From Methylobacterium sp. J-067 (GTDB lineage Bacteria > Pseudomonadota > Alphaproteobacteria > Rhizobiales > Beijerinckiaceae): a DNA stretch of 64,000 nucleotides. The notes under the pieces are model-generated. The model searched no databases, was not told the origin of the DNA, and was given only the letters and a program-made list of their open reading frames with translations. The position numbers and the translations under genes were made by a program. Numbering within the stretch: the stretch's first letter is position 1; every line of letters starts with the position of its first letter. Location: the NCBI RefSeq assembly GCF_022829465.1, contig NZ_JAKSXZ010000040.1, positions 1-64,000 of the forward strand. Reading direction: 5' to 3'. Below are positions 42,464-51,461 of the stretch, in pieces.

Positions 42464-43474
42464 ATGGTGTCGTTCCATCGCCGCGAAATTGTGGCTGCCC
42501 TGGCCGGGGCGGCCGTCAGCGACCTGATCCCGGCGCGCGCTGACGCCGCGCCCGATCCCGCAGGCGATCCAATAGGCGATCCGGCTATCCGGCGCGTCAG
42601 GGTAGGCGTCCTCGACGTGGCCTATCGCGAGTCCGGCCCGCCGGATGGGCATCCGGTGATCCTGCTCCACGGCTTTCCCTACGACGTCCATGCCTACGCG
42701 GCGGTCGCGCCCGTTCTGGCGAAGGCGGGCCGGCGCGTGATCGTGCCCTACCTGCGCGGCTACGGACCGACCCGGTTCATCGAGGCCGCCACCCCGCGGG
42801 TCGGCCAGCAGGCCGCGCTGGGCAACGACCTCCTCGCCCTCCTCGACGCGCTGGACCTCCGCAGGGCGACGCTGGCCGGCTTCGACTGGGGCGCCCGCGC
42901 GGCGTGTGTGGCGGCGGCGCTCCATCCCGAACGGGTCAGCGGCCTCGTCAGCAGTGGCGGCCCCGGCTACAACATCCAGAATCGCGCGGACTTCCTGAGG
43001 CCGCGTGACGCCGCGTTCGAGCGCCGTCACTGGTTCTACTGGTACCTGAACGCGCAGCGCGGCAGGACGGCCTTCTCGAACGATCCCGCCGGCTTCTGCC
43101 GCTATCTGTGGCACGACTTCTCGCCGACCTGGAACTTCGACGATGCGACCTTCGCCCGGACCGCTGCGGCGTTCGAGAACCCCGACTTCGTGACCGTGGC
43201 GCTGCACTCCTACCGCTTCCGCATCGGCGAGGTGCCTGGCGATCCCGCGCTGGAGCCGATCGAGCGGCAGCTCTCCGCCAGCCCGCAGATCACGGTCCCG
43301 ACGATCGTGCTGGAAGGCGCCGACGAAGGCGTCGATCCGCCGGAACCTCCGGGGGCCGCAGCCCCGCATTTCACGCAGCTGCGCCGCACGACGGTGCTGA
43401 ACGGCGTCGGCCACAACGCGCCCCAGGAGGCGCCGGACCTGTTCGCTGCCGCCATCCTGGACCTCGACCGCTGA
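42464..43474 (+). CDS. Exported epoxide hydrolase/haloalkane dehalogenase-like protein
   Basis: 336 residues from the ATG at 42464 with AAGGAG about nine bases upstream. A leader with HRREIVAALAGAAVSDLIPA resembles a weak twin-arginine signal. Alpha/beta-hydrolase core: ILLHGFPYDVHAY (oxyanion), nucleophile Asp141 in GFDWGARAA, and catalytic His in GVGHNAPQEAP. Second such enzyme in the region. Follows trxB by 38 bases, likely the last gene of the GntR-trxB operon. Confidence 0.8.
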   Translation: MVSFHRREIVAALAGAAVSDLIPARADAAPDPAGDPIGDPAIRRVRVGVLDVAYRESGPPDGHPVILLHGFPYDVHAYAAVAPVLAKAGRRVIVPYLRGYGPTRFIEAATPRVGQQAALGNDLLALLDALDLRRATLAGFDWGARAACVAAALHPERVSGLVSSGGPGYNIQNRADFLRPRDAAFERRHWFYWYLNAQRGRTAFSNDPAGFCRYLWHDFSPTWNFDDATFARTAAAFENPDFVTVALHSYRFRIGEVPGDPALEPIERQLSASPQITVPTIVLEGADEGVDPPEPPGAAAPHFTQLRRTTVLNGVGHNAPQEAPDLFAAAILDLDR

Positions 43475-43670
43475 CCGCGCCTAGTCCGGTCCGAAGGTCG
43501 TCTCCGCCCGCATCCTCCGGCAGATATCGCTCCGGCTGAGCCGCCGGGCGCGGCGCCGGGCCCTGGGGCCGGGCTGGACGGCCTGAACGTAGCGCGGCCT
43601 TGGAACGCGCCGCTCCCCGCGCCGGGACGACGATGCCGGCAATGGCGTGAGGGCGGAAGCCTGTTCCCGA

Positions 43671-44957
43671 TCAGGCGTGGGCTAGGGCGGCCTCGAATTC
43701 CGCGTCCGGCAGATGCGCGCCCCCCGTGGTCCAGACCACGTGGGTGGCGGCTGCCAGATCCGCCGGCTCCGCCCCGCCGACGAACCCGCCGACGGCGGCG
43801 AAGCCCGAGGCCGCGGAGGGTTCGAGGCGCATCCCCGCGCCCGTCCAGAGCGCCTTCAGCCAAGCGAACAGATCCGCGTCGGGCACGGTCACCACCGCGT
43901 CGATGAGCGCGCCGACGGTCCGGGCAATCAGCAGGGAGGCGCTGGCCACCGCCAGCCCGTCGGCCGCCGTCCGGTTGTCGAGCCCGGCCTCGTAGACGCT
44001 GACCGAACGGTCGAGCCCTGCCGCGAGCTGCACGAGCATGCAGGGCGAGGCCACCGGCTCCACGAAGACGGGCCGGACCGCGTCGCCGAACAGCAGCGTC
44101 AGGCCGAAGGTCACGCCCCCCGGCGCGCCGCCGACGCCGCAGGGGAGGTAGACGTAGAGCGGATGCGCCGCGTCGACCGCGATCCCAGCCGCCGCGAGCT
44201 GGCGCTGCAGGTCGAGCGCCGCCGCCGCGTAGCCGAGAAACAGATCGACCGAATCCTCGTCGTCGACGAAGTGGGCATCGGCGCGGTCCCGGAAGGCGTC
44301 CCGCGCCGCGGCCACCGCGCGCCCGTAATCGCCCGGATACTCGACGACGCGCGCGCCGAGCTCGCGCAGGCGCTGCTTCTTCCAGGCCTTGGCGTCGTGC
44401 GACATGTGCACCTCGACCGCGAAGCCGAGAGCCCGGCCCATCACGCCGACGCTGAAGCCGAGATTGCCGGTGCTGCCGACCGCGATCGTGTGCCGGGCGA
44501 ACAGATCGCGGAAGGCGCCGGACGCGAACGCCGCGTAGGACAGGCCGGGCCGCAGAAGCCCCGCCGCCCCGGCCAGCGCCTCGGCGTAGGTCAGAACCTC
44601 GTAGACGCCGCCGCGCGCCTTGATGCAGCCGGTCACCGGCAGGTCGTGGTCGGCCTTGACCCAGACGGAACCCGGCGCGCCGCCGAGGACGCGCCGGGCG
44701 AGGTCGGCCGGGAGGGGAAGCAGCGGCGAGTCGATCCGGCCATCCTGCGTGCCCGCGAACAGCTTGGCCAGCAGGGGGTCGAAGCGCCGCCAGCGCGCCT
44801 CCGCGCCGCGCATGTCGGCCTTGGAGAACGCCGAGGCGGCCAGCACCGACGCGGCGCACCCGCGGTGCGGGTTGCGCCAGACGATCGGTTCGGCTCGCCG
44901 CACCGCCGCAGGGATCGCGTCATCGCCGGAGGTCTCGCGCGGCAGGGTGGCGGTCAT
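43671..44957 (-). CDS. dsdA: D-serine ammonia-lyase
   Basis: 428 residues; PLP enzyme converting D-serine to pyruvate and ammonia. PLP lysine in DLPVTGCIKARGGVYEVL, phosphate-binding glycines in VGSTGNLGFSVGVMGRALGF, and the C-terminal SASGFAAVGGFVGG. The early MRGAEARWRRFDPLLAKLF region matches DsdA rather than threonine deaminase. It degrades a toxic D-amino acid. The YdfG-like dehydrogenase upstream on the same strand acts on related 3-hydroxy acids. Confidence 0.9.
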   Translation of the reverse strand: MTATLPRETSGDDAIPAAVRRAEPIVWRNPHRGCAASVLAASAFSKADMRGAEARWRRFDPLLAKLFAGTQDGRIDSPLLPLPADLARRVLGGAPGSVWVKADHDLPVTGCIKARGGVYEVLTYAEALAGAAGLLRPGLSYAAFASGAFRDLFARHTIAVGSTGNLGFSVGVMGRALGFAVEVHMSHDAKAWKKQRLRELGARVVEYPGDYGRAVAAARDAFRDRADAHFVDDEDSVDLFLGYAAAALDLQRQLAAAGIAVDAAHPLYVYLPCGVGGAPGGVTFGLTLLFGDAVRPVFVEPVASPCMLVQLAAGLDRSVSVYEAGLDNRTAADGLAVASASLLIARTVGALIDAVVTVPDADLFAWLKALWTGAGMRLEPSAASGFAAVGGFVGGAEPADLAAATHVVWTTGGAHLPDAEFEAALAHA

Positions 44958-45082
44958 GGCATCCTCTTGGGCAATTGTCGGTCGCGCGGGCTCGGGCCTG
45001 CCTACGCCCCGAGGCGCCGCGTGGGCTGCCCCTCATCCGCGGCCCTGCCACGGATCGTTCGCCGCCACGCCTCTTCCTGAGT

Positions 45083-45847
45083 TCAGCGGCCGCCCAGGCC
45101 GCCCCGGTGCACGACGAGCGGGCCGAAGGCCTGACTGACCGGCATGAGCTCGATGACGTTGATGTTCACGCGGGGCGGCCGGGTGGCGGCCCAGAACACC
45201 GTGTCGGCGACGTCCTCGGGCGTGAGCGCGTCGGCGCCGTCGTAGACGCCCGCGGCACGGGTATCGTCGCCGCGGAACCGCACGTTGGAGAACTCGGTGC
45301 CGCCGACGAGGCCCGGATCGATCTCGGTGACGCGCACCCGCGTGCCGACGAGATCGGCGCGCAGGTTGAGCGAGAGCTGCCGGACGAACGCCTTCGTGGC
45401 CCCGTAGACGTTTCCGCCGGGATAGGGGTAGCTCGCCGCCGTCGAGCCGATGTTGACGATGTGGCCGCCGTCGCGCGCGATCATCCCCGGCAGCACCGCG
45501 TGGGTCATGTACATCAGGCCCTTGACGTTGGTGTCGACCATCGCCTCCCAGCCGTTGAGGTCCGCCGCCTGCGCGGGTTCGAGCCCCACGGCGAGGCCGG
45601 CATTGTTGACCAGCACGTCGATGGCCGCATAGGCCGCCGGAAGGCCGGCGACCGCCTCCTCCACCGCCCGCCTGTCCCGGACGTCGAGTTCGAGGGTGTG
45701 GACCATCTGATCGCCGAGCTCGTCGACGATCGCCTGGAGCCGCTCCCGGCGGCGCCCGGCCGCAACGACTTTGTGGCCGGTCCGTGCGAAGCGCCGCGCG
45801 ATCGCGAGGCCGAAGCCCGACGTCGCGCCGGTGACGAGGATGCTCAT
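45083..45847 (-). CDS. YdfG-like 3-hydroxy acid dehydrogenase (short-chain dehydrogenase)
   Basis: 254 residues, classical SDR: ILVTGATSGFGLAIARRFAR, DVLVNNAGLAVGLEPA, catalytic Ser in NIGSTAASYPYPGGNVYGAT with Tyr and Lys (YGATKAF). The NVYGATKAFVRQLSLNLRAD and DPGLVGGTEFSNVRF segments are characteristic of YdfG, an NADP-dependent dehydrogenase for serine, allo-threonine and 3-hydroxy acids. Co-oriented with dsdA, so shared serine metabolism is plausible. Confidence 0.88.
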   Translation of the reverse strand: MSILVTGATSGFGLAIARRFARTGHKVVAAGRRRERLQAIVDELGDQMVHTLELDVRDRRAVEEAVAGLPAAYAAIDVLVNNAGLAVGLEPAQAADLNGWEAMVDTNVKGLMYMTHAVLPGMIARDGGHIVNIGSTAASYPYPGGNVYGATKAFVRQLSLNLRADLVGTRVRVTEIDPGLVGGTEFSNVRFRGDDTRAAGVYDGADALTPEDVADTVFWAATRPPRVNINVIELMPVSQAFGPLVVHRGGLGGR

Positions 45848-45897
45848 GCGATCTCCTGCCTATTCTGGGAATGTCCGGCGGCGCGCCCGCGAGACGG

Positions 45898-46293
45898 TCA
45901 GGCTGTCTCGTCCTTGACGTAGGATGCAAGGCCGTTGCCGAAAGACCACTCGTCGCGCCCGTTCGGCGAGAGGACGATCAGCACGTCCTCCGGGCGCAGC
46001 CCGGGATTCTCCACGAGGTTGTCGGTGATCGCCCGGTAGAGCGCCTTCTTCTGCGGCGTCTCGCGCCAGTTTCCGGCGACGATGTTGATGATCGCGAGGT
46101 CGTCGGTGCGATGCAGGCCCAGGTAGTCCGGGTCGTAGATCAACTCGTCCCGCGCATGCTGGTGGATGAGCTGGAAGCGATCGTCGGCCGGCACGCCATA
46201 GGCCTCCATCAGGCCGCGATGGACGCCGTCCGATATCGCCCGGATGTGCTCCGATGACTTGCCCTTGATCAGCGAAATACGAACGAGAGGCAT
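45898..46293 (-). CDS. Tautomerase-superfamily protein
   Basis: 131 residues. Pro2 (the catalytic Pro1 after Met removal) starts MPLVRISLIKGKSSEHIRAI, followed by HRGLMEAYGVPADDRFQLIH and IVAGNWRETPQKKALYRAIT, the two beta-alpha-beta halves of a fused 4-oxalocrotonate tautomerase unit, close to the malonate semialdehyde decarboxylase-like group. Divergent from the LysR gene at 46416 across a palindrome. Substrate unknown. Confidence 0.85.
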   Translation of the reverse strand: MPLVRISLIKGKSSEHIRAISDGVHRGLMEAYGVPADDRFQLIHQHARDELIYDPDYLGLHRTDDLAIINIVAGNWRETPQKKALYRAITDNLVENPGLRPEDVLIVLSPNGRDEWSFGNGLASYVKDETA

Positions 46294-46366
46294 GGACGTG
46301 GTGTCCTCCGACAGGTTCCGTCGCGTCCCGATGGACTTGACGCGAACGGTCTACAGCAGCACCATC

Positions 46367-46392
46367 GTTCTGAAAATTCGAAACTACAGAAC
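46367..46392. promoter_or_regulatory. LysR-type operator between divergent tautomerase and LysR genes
   Basis: GTTCTG, 14 bases (AAAATTCGAAACTA), CAGAAC: an inverted repeat with an inner TTCGAA palindrome, centred in the divergent spacer and ending 24 bases before the LysR start. The inner 14-mer GAAAATTCGAAACT recurs exactly at 31242-31255. Confidence 0.65.
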
Positions 46393-46415
46393 AGTAATAT
46401 CGATAAGACCGAACG

Positions 46416-47300
46416 ATGATGATCCGCACCAACCTCGACATGGACGTGCTCCGGACCTTCGTGACCGGGTTCGAGCTCGGCAGCTTCGCCCGGGCGGCCG
46501 AGCGCCTGGGCCGGTCGCAATCGGCCGTCAGCACGCAGCTTCGGAAGCTGGAGGAGCAGGTCGGGCAACCGCTTGTGCAGAAGGCCGGACGCGGACTCGC
46601 CCTGACGCCGGCCGGCGAGAGCATGCTCGGCTACGCGAAGCGGCTGCTGGATCTCAACGATGAGGCGGTCGATCGTCTCCGCGGTACGGAACTCGAAGGC
46701 TGGGCGCGTCTCGGCCTCGTGCAGGACTTCGCCGAGAGCTGGCTCCCGGCGGTCCTGAAACGCTTCTCCCGGGCCTATCCTCGGGTGCGCATCGAGGTCC
46801 AAGTGGGCCTCGGGGCGCACCTCGTCGAGAAGACGCTGAAGGGCGAACTCGACACCGCCCTGGTCTGGGGGGACGTAGGCGATGCCCCCCATGCCCAGCG
46901 GGTCGCCGCGGTGCCGATCCACTGGATCGGTCAGCCCGACTGGCCGGGCCTCGCGAGTCTCGGGCGGGAGCCTCTACCGTTCGCGGCCTTCGCGCCGCCG
47001 TGCACGTTCCGGTCCGCGGCCGTCGCCGCCCTGGACGGAGATGGTCTGCCCTGGCGTCTGGTCTTCACGAGCCCCAGCCTCTCGGGTCTCTGGGCTGCGG
47101 CCGAGGGTGGGCTCGGCATCACGGCGCGGACGGCCGTCGGTCTGCCGAAGACGCTGAGCGTGCTCGACCCAGCAGGGACAGGGCTGCCAGCCCTTCCGTG
47201 TGCGCCGCTCACCCTTCATCAGGCGGAAGCCGACCTGTCGCCGGCCGTCGCCCGGCTCACGGATATTCTGCTTGAGACGATCCGGGAGCATGTCGCGTAG
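46416..47300 (+). CDS. LysR-family regulator of the tautomerase region
   Basis: 294 residues. Winged helix MDVLRTFVTGFELGSFARAAERLGRSQSAVSTQLRKLE is written here in parts: helix region FVTGFELGSFARAAERLGR, recognition helix SQSAVSTQLRKLEEQVG; then a periplasmic-binding-protein-like effector domain. Tautomerase genes lie on both sides (45898 divergent, 47523 downstream). A palindrome precedes it, so it likely controls these genes and itself. Confidence 0.9.
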   Translation: MMIRTNLDMDVLRTFVTGFELGSFARAAERLGRSQSAVSTQLRKLEEQVGQPLVQKAGRGLALTPAGESMLGYAKRLLDLNDEAVDRLRGTELEGWARLGLVQDFAESWLPAVLKRFSRAYPRVRIEVQVGLGAHLVEKTLKGELDTALVWGDVGDAPHAQRVAAVPIHWIGQPDWPGLASLGREPLPFAAFAPPCTFRSAAVAALDGDGLPWRLVFTSPSLSGLWAAAEGGLGITARTAVGLPKTLSVLDPAGTGLPALPCAPLTLHQAEADLSPAVARLTDILLETIREHVA

Positions 47301-47522
47301 AGCTCGGACCATATGGCTCCCTGCCTGCCTCCCGCAGGATCCACGCTCCCGCAGCCCGAGGCGCTCGAACACGGATTACGCCACGGACCGGCAGCGCCGC
47401 GATCATTCGGTTTTTCAGAAGATTCTATGATGAAATTTCAAATTTACCAAGCCATCCCCGGCCGATAGCACCGTCTTGCGGATTGCCGCCGGAGCGGTGG
47501 CGAATGGGTGGGAGAGGCAGCC

Positions 47523-47909
47523 ATGCCCTTCATAAACGTCAAGGTGGCAGGCCGGAAACTGGCGCAGAGTCATATCGAGCGGATCCAGGCGGGCGTCACG
47601 ACCCTGATGACCGACGTCCTGCACAAGGTCGGCCCCCTCGTCGGGGTGCTGGTCGAGGAGGTGCCACTGGCGGGATGGAACGTCGGCGCCGCGCCGGTCG
47701 CGTGCGCCGCGCAGGTCGATGCCATCATCAGCGCGGAAACCAACACGGCCGAGGAGAAGGGCCAGTTCATCGCCGAGGCGAGCCGCCTCCTGAAAGACGT
47801 TCTCGGCTCCCAGCTCGCGGAAGTATCCTATGTCGTCATCCACGAGGTGCCGAAGGACAGTTGGGGCTACGACGGTCTGACCCAGGCTTACCGGGCACAG
47901 AACCGTTGA
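47523..47909 (+). CDS. 4-oxalocrotonate tautomerase-family protein
   Basis: 128 residues from the ATG at 47523, giving catalytic Pro2 (MPFINVKVAGRKLAQSHIER); GGAGAG sits upstream. The sequence covers two beta-alpha-beta units (LHKVGPLVGVLVEEVPLAGW; VSYVVIHEVPKDSWGY). TTCAGAAG at 47414-47421 in its leader echoes the LysR site. Second tautomerase of the locus, probably acting on a ketonised dicarboxylate or halo-acrylate-type intermediate; that is inference. Confidence 0.8.
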   Translation: MPFINVKVAGRKLAQSHIERIQAGVTTLMTDVLHKVGPLVGVLVEEVPLAGWNVGAAPVACAAQVDAIISAETNTAEEKGQFIAEASRLLKDVLGSQLAEVSYVVIHEVPKDSWGYDGLTQAYRAQNR

Positions 47910-48099
47910 ACGCGACGCGCGTCTCGCCGCGGCCAACCTCAGGACCCGAGCACCGCGGGTCTCAACGCATCATCGGCCCCCGCGCGGACGCTCGTTGAGC
48001 CGATGGTTGCGGTTTCTAAGACGCGGCCTCGACTATGCCCTTTGCCGTCTCGCGTATCCCTCCGCGAACGCACGCGTGGCGTAAATCGATCACGGCCTC

Positions 48100-48540
48100 A
48101 TGAAAGGCCTCGGTGGTCGAACGCCGGATTACTTCGCGCGCCATCCGCAACCGGATACCCCCGCCGACCTGGAGACGCATCGCTGCGTGAACTACCGCCT
48201 CGTCGGCGGGGGCGGCCTGTTGCCATGGGAATCCGCCCACGACGGAAGTGAGGTTCGCATCCGAGTGCGCGGGCAACTGGTCGTGAACGACGGAGCCCTC
48301 GCGGCGGCTGCCGTGCGGGCGGGGGCCGGGCTCGGCTACATGCTGAAGGACGACGTAGCCGACGACCTTGAGTGGGGGCGGCTCGTCCAGATGCTGGAGC
48401 TGTTGAGCCCGCCCTTTCCTGGCTGCCACCTGTACTTCCCCGACCGGCAGGTCACCCCGGCCCCGCGGTGCCTCGTCGAGACTCTGCGCTGGAAAAGGTC
48501 GGCGGCGCGGGAGCCTGCCGCGCCGCCGGACTGTGCCTAG
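48100..48540 (+). pseudogene. C-terminal fragment of a LysR-family regulator
   Basis: The sequence GRTPDYFARHPQPDTPADLE, HRCVNYRLVGGGGLLPWE, LAAAAVRAGAGLGYMLKDDV, LVQMLELLSPPFPGCHLYFP is the second half of a LysR effector domain. The DNA-binding domain and first effector half are missing, and the apparent Met is internal to the fold. It is a remnant lying between the tautomerase gene and a NmrA-like gene. Confidence 0.75.
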
Positions 48541-48553
48541 TCGGAGGCGTGCC

Positions 48554-49432
48554 TCAGGCGCCGCGCCAGCCCCGCGCGACCTCACCCGCGAAGTCGCGGT
48601 AGCTGCGCGGCCGGTGACCGAGCAGGCCGGCGACGCGTTCCACCTCGGCTTCGCTCGCCACGGCGCCGTCCTCCTGGTAGCGGCGCATCATCACCTTCAG
48701 GTCGTAGGCGAGCCAATCGGGGGCGAAGCTCCTCAGACGGCTCTCCAGCATGTCGAGGTCATCGCCGCCGTAGCGTACCTCCCGGCCCAGCGCCTCGGAC
48801 CAGATCCCGGCCAGCGCCGGCCCCGTCAGGGCATCGGGGCCGACGAGGTCGTAGGTCTCGGGCGGCAGGGGACCGGCGGCCCGCTCCCGGCGCAGGAGCT
48901 CGATGGCCGCCGCCTCGGCGATGTCGCGGATGTCGACCATCGAGACGCCCTTGCTCCCGAGCGGAACCCCGAAGATGCCAGCGCCGAGCAGAGGCTCCTT
49001 CTGGGCGAAGTCGTTCTGCATGAAGTAGGCGGGCCGCAGCACCGTCGCCGGCAGGTTCATCACCGCGATCATCCGTTCGACCGCGTGCTTGCCGATGAAG
49101 TGAGGTGCATCGACGTAGTCGCCGCCCCTGTAGACCGAGAGGTAGACGATGCCCCGCACGCCGGCCTCGCGGGCGAGGCTCAAAGCGGTGATGGCCTGGG
49201 TCAGCTCATCCGGCACGTTGGCGACCAGCAGGAACAGGGTGTCGATGCCGGTGAGCGCCGCCCGCATGGCGTCGATGTCGGCGGGGTCGCCGGCGACCGC
49301 TTCGACGCCCACGGGGAACTGCGCCTTTCCGGGCGAGCGGGTCAGGGCGCGCACCGAGGCGCCAGCCTGGGCGAGGTGATCGACGACCGCCGAGCCGATG
49401 CGGCCGGTGGCACCTGTGACGAGGATGGTCAT
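48554..49432 (-). CDS. NmrA-like NAD(P)-binding protein
   Basis: 292 residues from the ATG at 49432 with GGAGAAC upstream. MTILVTGATGRIGSAVVDHL is the Rossmann loop of NmrA/QorB-type atypical SDRs; VRALTRSPGKAQFP, VYLSVYRGGDYVDAPHFIGK and VLRPAYFMQNDFA follow the family. These proteins sense or reduce quinones and related compounds, often lacking the catalytic Tyr. Divergent from a LysR regulator. Confidence 0.88.
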   Translation of the reverse strand: MTILVTGATGRIGSAVVDHLAQAGASVRALTRSPGKAQFPVGVEAVAGDPADIDAMRAALTGIDTLFLLVANVPDELTQAITALSLAREAGVRGIVYLSVYRGGDYVDAPHFIGKHAVERMIAVMNLPATVLRPAYFMQNDFAQKEPLLGAGIFGVPLGSKGVSMVDIRDIAEAAAIELLRRERAAGPLPPETYDLVGPDALTGPALAGIWSEALGREVRYGGDDLDMLESRLRSFAPDWLAYDLKVMMRRYQEDGAVASEAEVERVAGLLGHRPRSYRDFAGEVARGWRGA

Positions 49433-49539
49433 GACTGTTCTCCGGATGGGGCGGTCCGGTGGGGGCCGCCGATGACCAGAAGATGTGCCGTTCCCTTCGC
49501 GAGCCATAGACGGCATTATCGGGACTGGGTGTCCCAAAT

Positions 49540-50445
49540 ATGGAACGACCTATGGATCTCTCGGCGCTATCGGATTTCAACCTCGTCGCCGGCCATGGCG
49601 GCTTCGGCCGGGCGGCGCGGGCCAGCGGTCGCCCCAAGGCGACGCTGTCGCGGCGGGTCAGTGAACTCGAAGCGAGCCTCGGGACCCGGCTGATCGAACG
49701 GGGCGGTCATAGTCTGCGCCTGACCGAGGCAGGGGCGCTGCTGCATGCCCGCACGGGACCGCTGCTCGGCGAGATCGCGGAGGTCGGCGCCTCCGTAGGC
49801 GGGGGCCTCGATAAGCCTCGCGGACGGCTGCGGCTGAGTGCGCCGCTGCTCCTCTCGGATACCCAACTCGGCCGCGTGGCTGCGACCTTCATCCGAGCCT
49901 ACCCCGAGGTCGATCTGGAGATCCGCTCGGAGGACCGCTTCGTCGATCCGGTGGATGAGGATTTTGACGTCGTTATCCGCGTGAACCCGAAGCCAGATGA
50001 GCGCCTCGTCGGACGGTGCGTGCTGCGGGACGAGCAATGGCTCGTCGCCGAGCCCGGGGCAGTGCTACCCGAACCGCTGAACGGCAGCGACGTCGTTGAC
50101 CTACCCAGCGTCGTTCGATCGTTGCCACGGCCAGGCGAGACGTGGTGCGTGCACGGGGGGCGCGACCGCAGGAGCTACCGGCCAGTGCCGGTCCTGCGCC
50201 TGTCCTCGCTGCCGACGGTGCGGGACGCGGTGGTGGCGGGGGCCGGAGCCGCGCTCCTGCCGCGCTCGCTGGTCGGCAGTGACGTCGCCGCCGGCCGCTT
50301 GACGTGCTGGGGTTGGCTCGAAGGCCCGCCAACGGAACTATGGGCGCTCTATACCTCAAGGCGGCTGGTGAGCCCGAAGGTAAAAGCTTTCGTCGCCCAT
50401 CTGGCGGATGCGCTCGCTGGCCCAGGTGGAGCAGTTCCTTCGTGA
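49540..50445 (+). CDS. LysR-family regulator divergent from NmrA-like gene
   Basis: 301 residues (297 from the ATG at 49552). Helix-turn-helix FNLVAGHGGFGRAARASGRP, KATLSRRVSELEASLGTRLI, then an effector domain with LRLSAPLLLSDTQLG and AVVAGAGAALLPRSLVGSDV. In the spacer GGGAC-TGGGT-GTCCC and TCCCA-AATA-TGGAA are candidate half-sites. It probably controls the NmrA-like gene in response to an electrophile or quinone. Confidence 0.88.
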   Translation: MERPMDLSALSDFNLVAGHGGFGRAARASGRPKATLSRRVSELEASLGTRLIERGGHSLRLTEAGALLHARTGPLLGEIAEVGASVGGGLDKPRGRLRLSAPLLLSDTQLGRVAATFIRAYPEVDLEIRSEDRFVDPVDEDFDVVIRVNPKPDERLVGRCVLRDEQWLVAEPGAVLPEPLNGSDVVDLPSVVRSLPRPGETWCVHGGRDRRSYRPVPVLRLSSLPTVRDAVVAGAGAALLPRSLVGSDVAAGRLTCWGWLEGPPTELWALYTSRRLVSPKVKAFVAHLADALAGPGGAVPS

Positions 50446-51461
50446 ATCGGAGCTTCCCTGATGTGAGATGACTGCTTCAGGGAACGCTTCAATGCAGCCC
50501 GCATGCCCACTTTGGGACGATAGAAGCTTGTCCGCTTTTCTAGCGAATCTCATCCGAAGCGGCCGTTCTGCTTTCGGCCAGACTACGTCGTGCCGAACTG
50601 CCGTTACACGCAAAACCGGACCTTCGGCTTGGCGCCCGTCTCAGCCGCTCGGCTGCATCCGCCGGCATCTCGGAAGCAGACATCGGCTTGGGGCGAATCG
50701 AAGGTCCCATTTGCGCCAATTCAGTTGAAAAACCCCCGTTTATTGCGAGAAGCTCGTCGAGCCATGAATACCTTGCCACGTGCGTATCGACCGAGCTGGC
50801 GGAAGACTGTTCCGTGGCATCCGCATAGACGGGAGGTCCTCGGACAACGTACGCGGGCGCCGCCACCTCAGCACTCGACACCGTTGACTGCCTTCGTGCC
50901 AGTGCTAGGATTTTTTTGCGCGAGCATCGATTCTTTGTTTACAATATATTAACAGCACAATATACTACAGCCAGTCGGTTTAACGATCACTGGCTGCTGA
51001 ATGTGCAAACTAAGGTATTAATATCCATCGTCGGTAGGTGGCCATGGTTTGTTTGCGCGCAGAAAATATAACGAGCAAATTCGGAAATCGAATTGCAACG
51101 TATTATCAGGATGATAAGCCTCGATCAGATCCTGAAGTAGATAGACCGACTTGGCGGCGCGCCCGTGGACACAGCGTCGGAAGCGTGGTCCAACTCAGGT
51201 CGGCGTGCCGCAAAACCTTCGATACTCGCCGCCTCTATGCATATCATCGGGTGCATCCAGGGAACTTGCCGGATGCAGGCTCTGCCGCGCTCGAAGCCAG
51301 CAACATATAGGAACGCAGAAAGTCGCGGAACGCATCCCGTGACTTAGTTGGGCTGCGCCGATCTCTTGAGTGAGCTGCTGCTTCCATCGGCTCGACCAGA
51401 GGTGACGGCTACCGTCTTCGACTTTTGCCTTTTCTCAAACGCTGGCCTATCGGGGGGCAAC
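50446..51461. other. Kilobase spacer with repeats and AT-rich promoter region
   Basis: No convincing gene. From 50,490 to 50,700 it carries degenerate palindromic sequence (GGCCGTTCTGCTTTCGGCC and AAACCGGACCTTCGGC) related to that at 28,850. An AT-rich band at 50,910-51,090 holds the hairpin at 50,968. Several short frames between 51,038 and 51,347 overlap in different phases and none has a start signal. It must contain the promoter of the giant-gene operon. Confidence 0.4.
50968..50996. repeat. Inverted repeat in the AT-rich spacer
   Basis: CAGCCAGT and ACTGGCTG form a perfect 8-bp stem around a 13-base loop, in the AT-rich part of the leader 466 bases ahead of the giant-gene operon. It could be an operator or an RNA hairpin; no T run follows. 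Confidence 0.45.

Noticed and set aside
43713..45080. 455-codon plus-strand frame opposite dsdA
   Set aside because: Antisense shadow of a clear D-serine ammonia-lyase; composition is Arg/Asp/Gly-rich without domain features.
51038..51347. Short overlapping plus-strand frames before the giant operon
   Set aside because: Three phases are open at once, none with a start signal or protein-like composition; treated as leader DNA.
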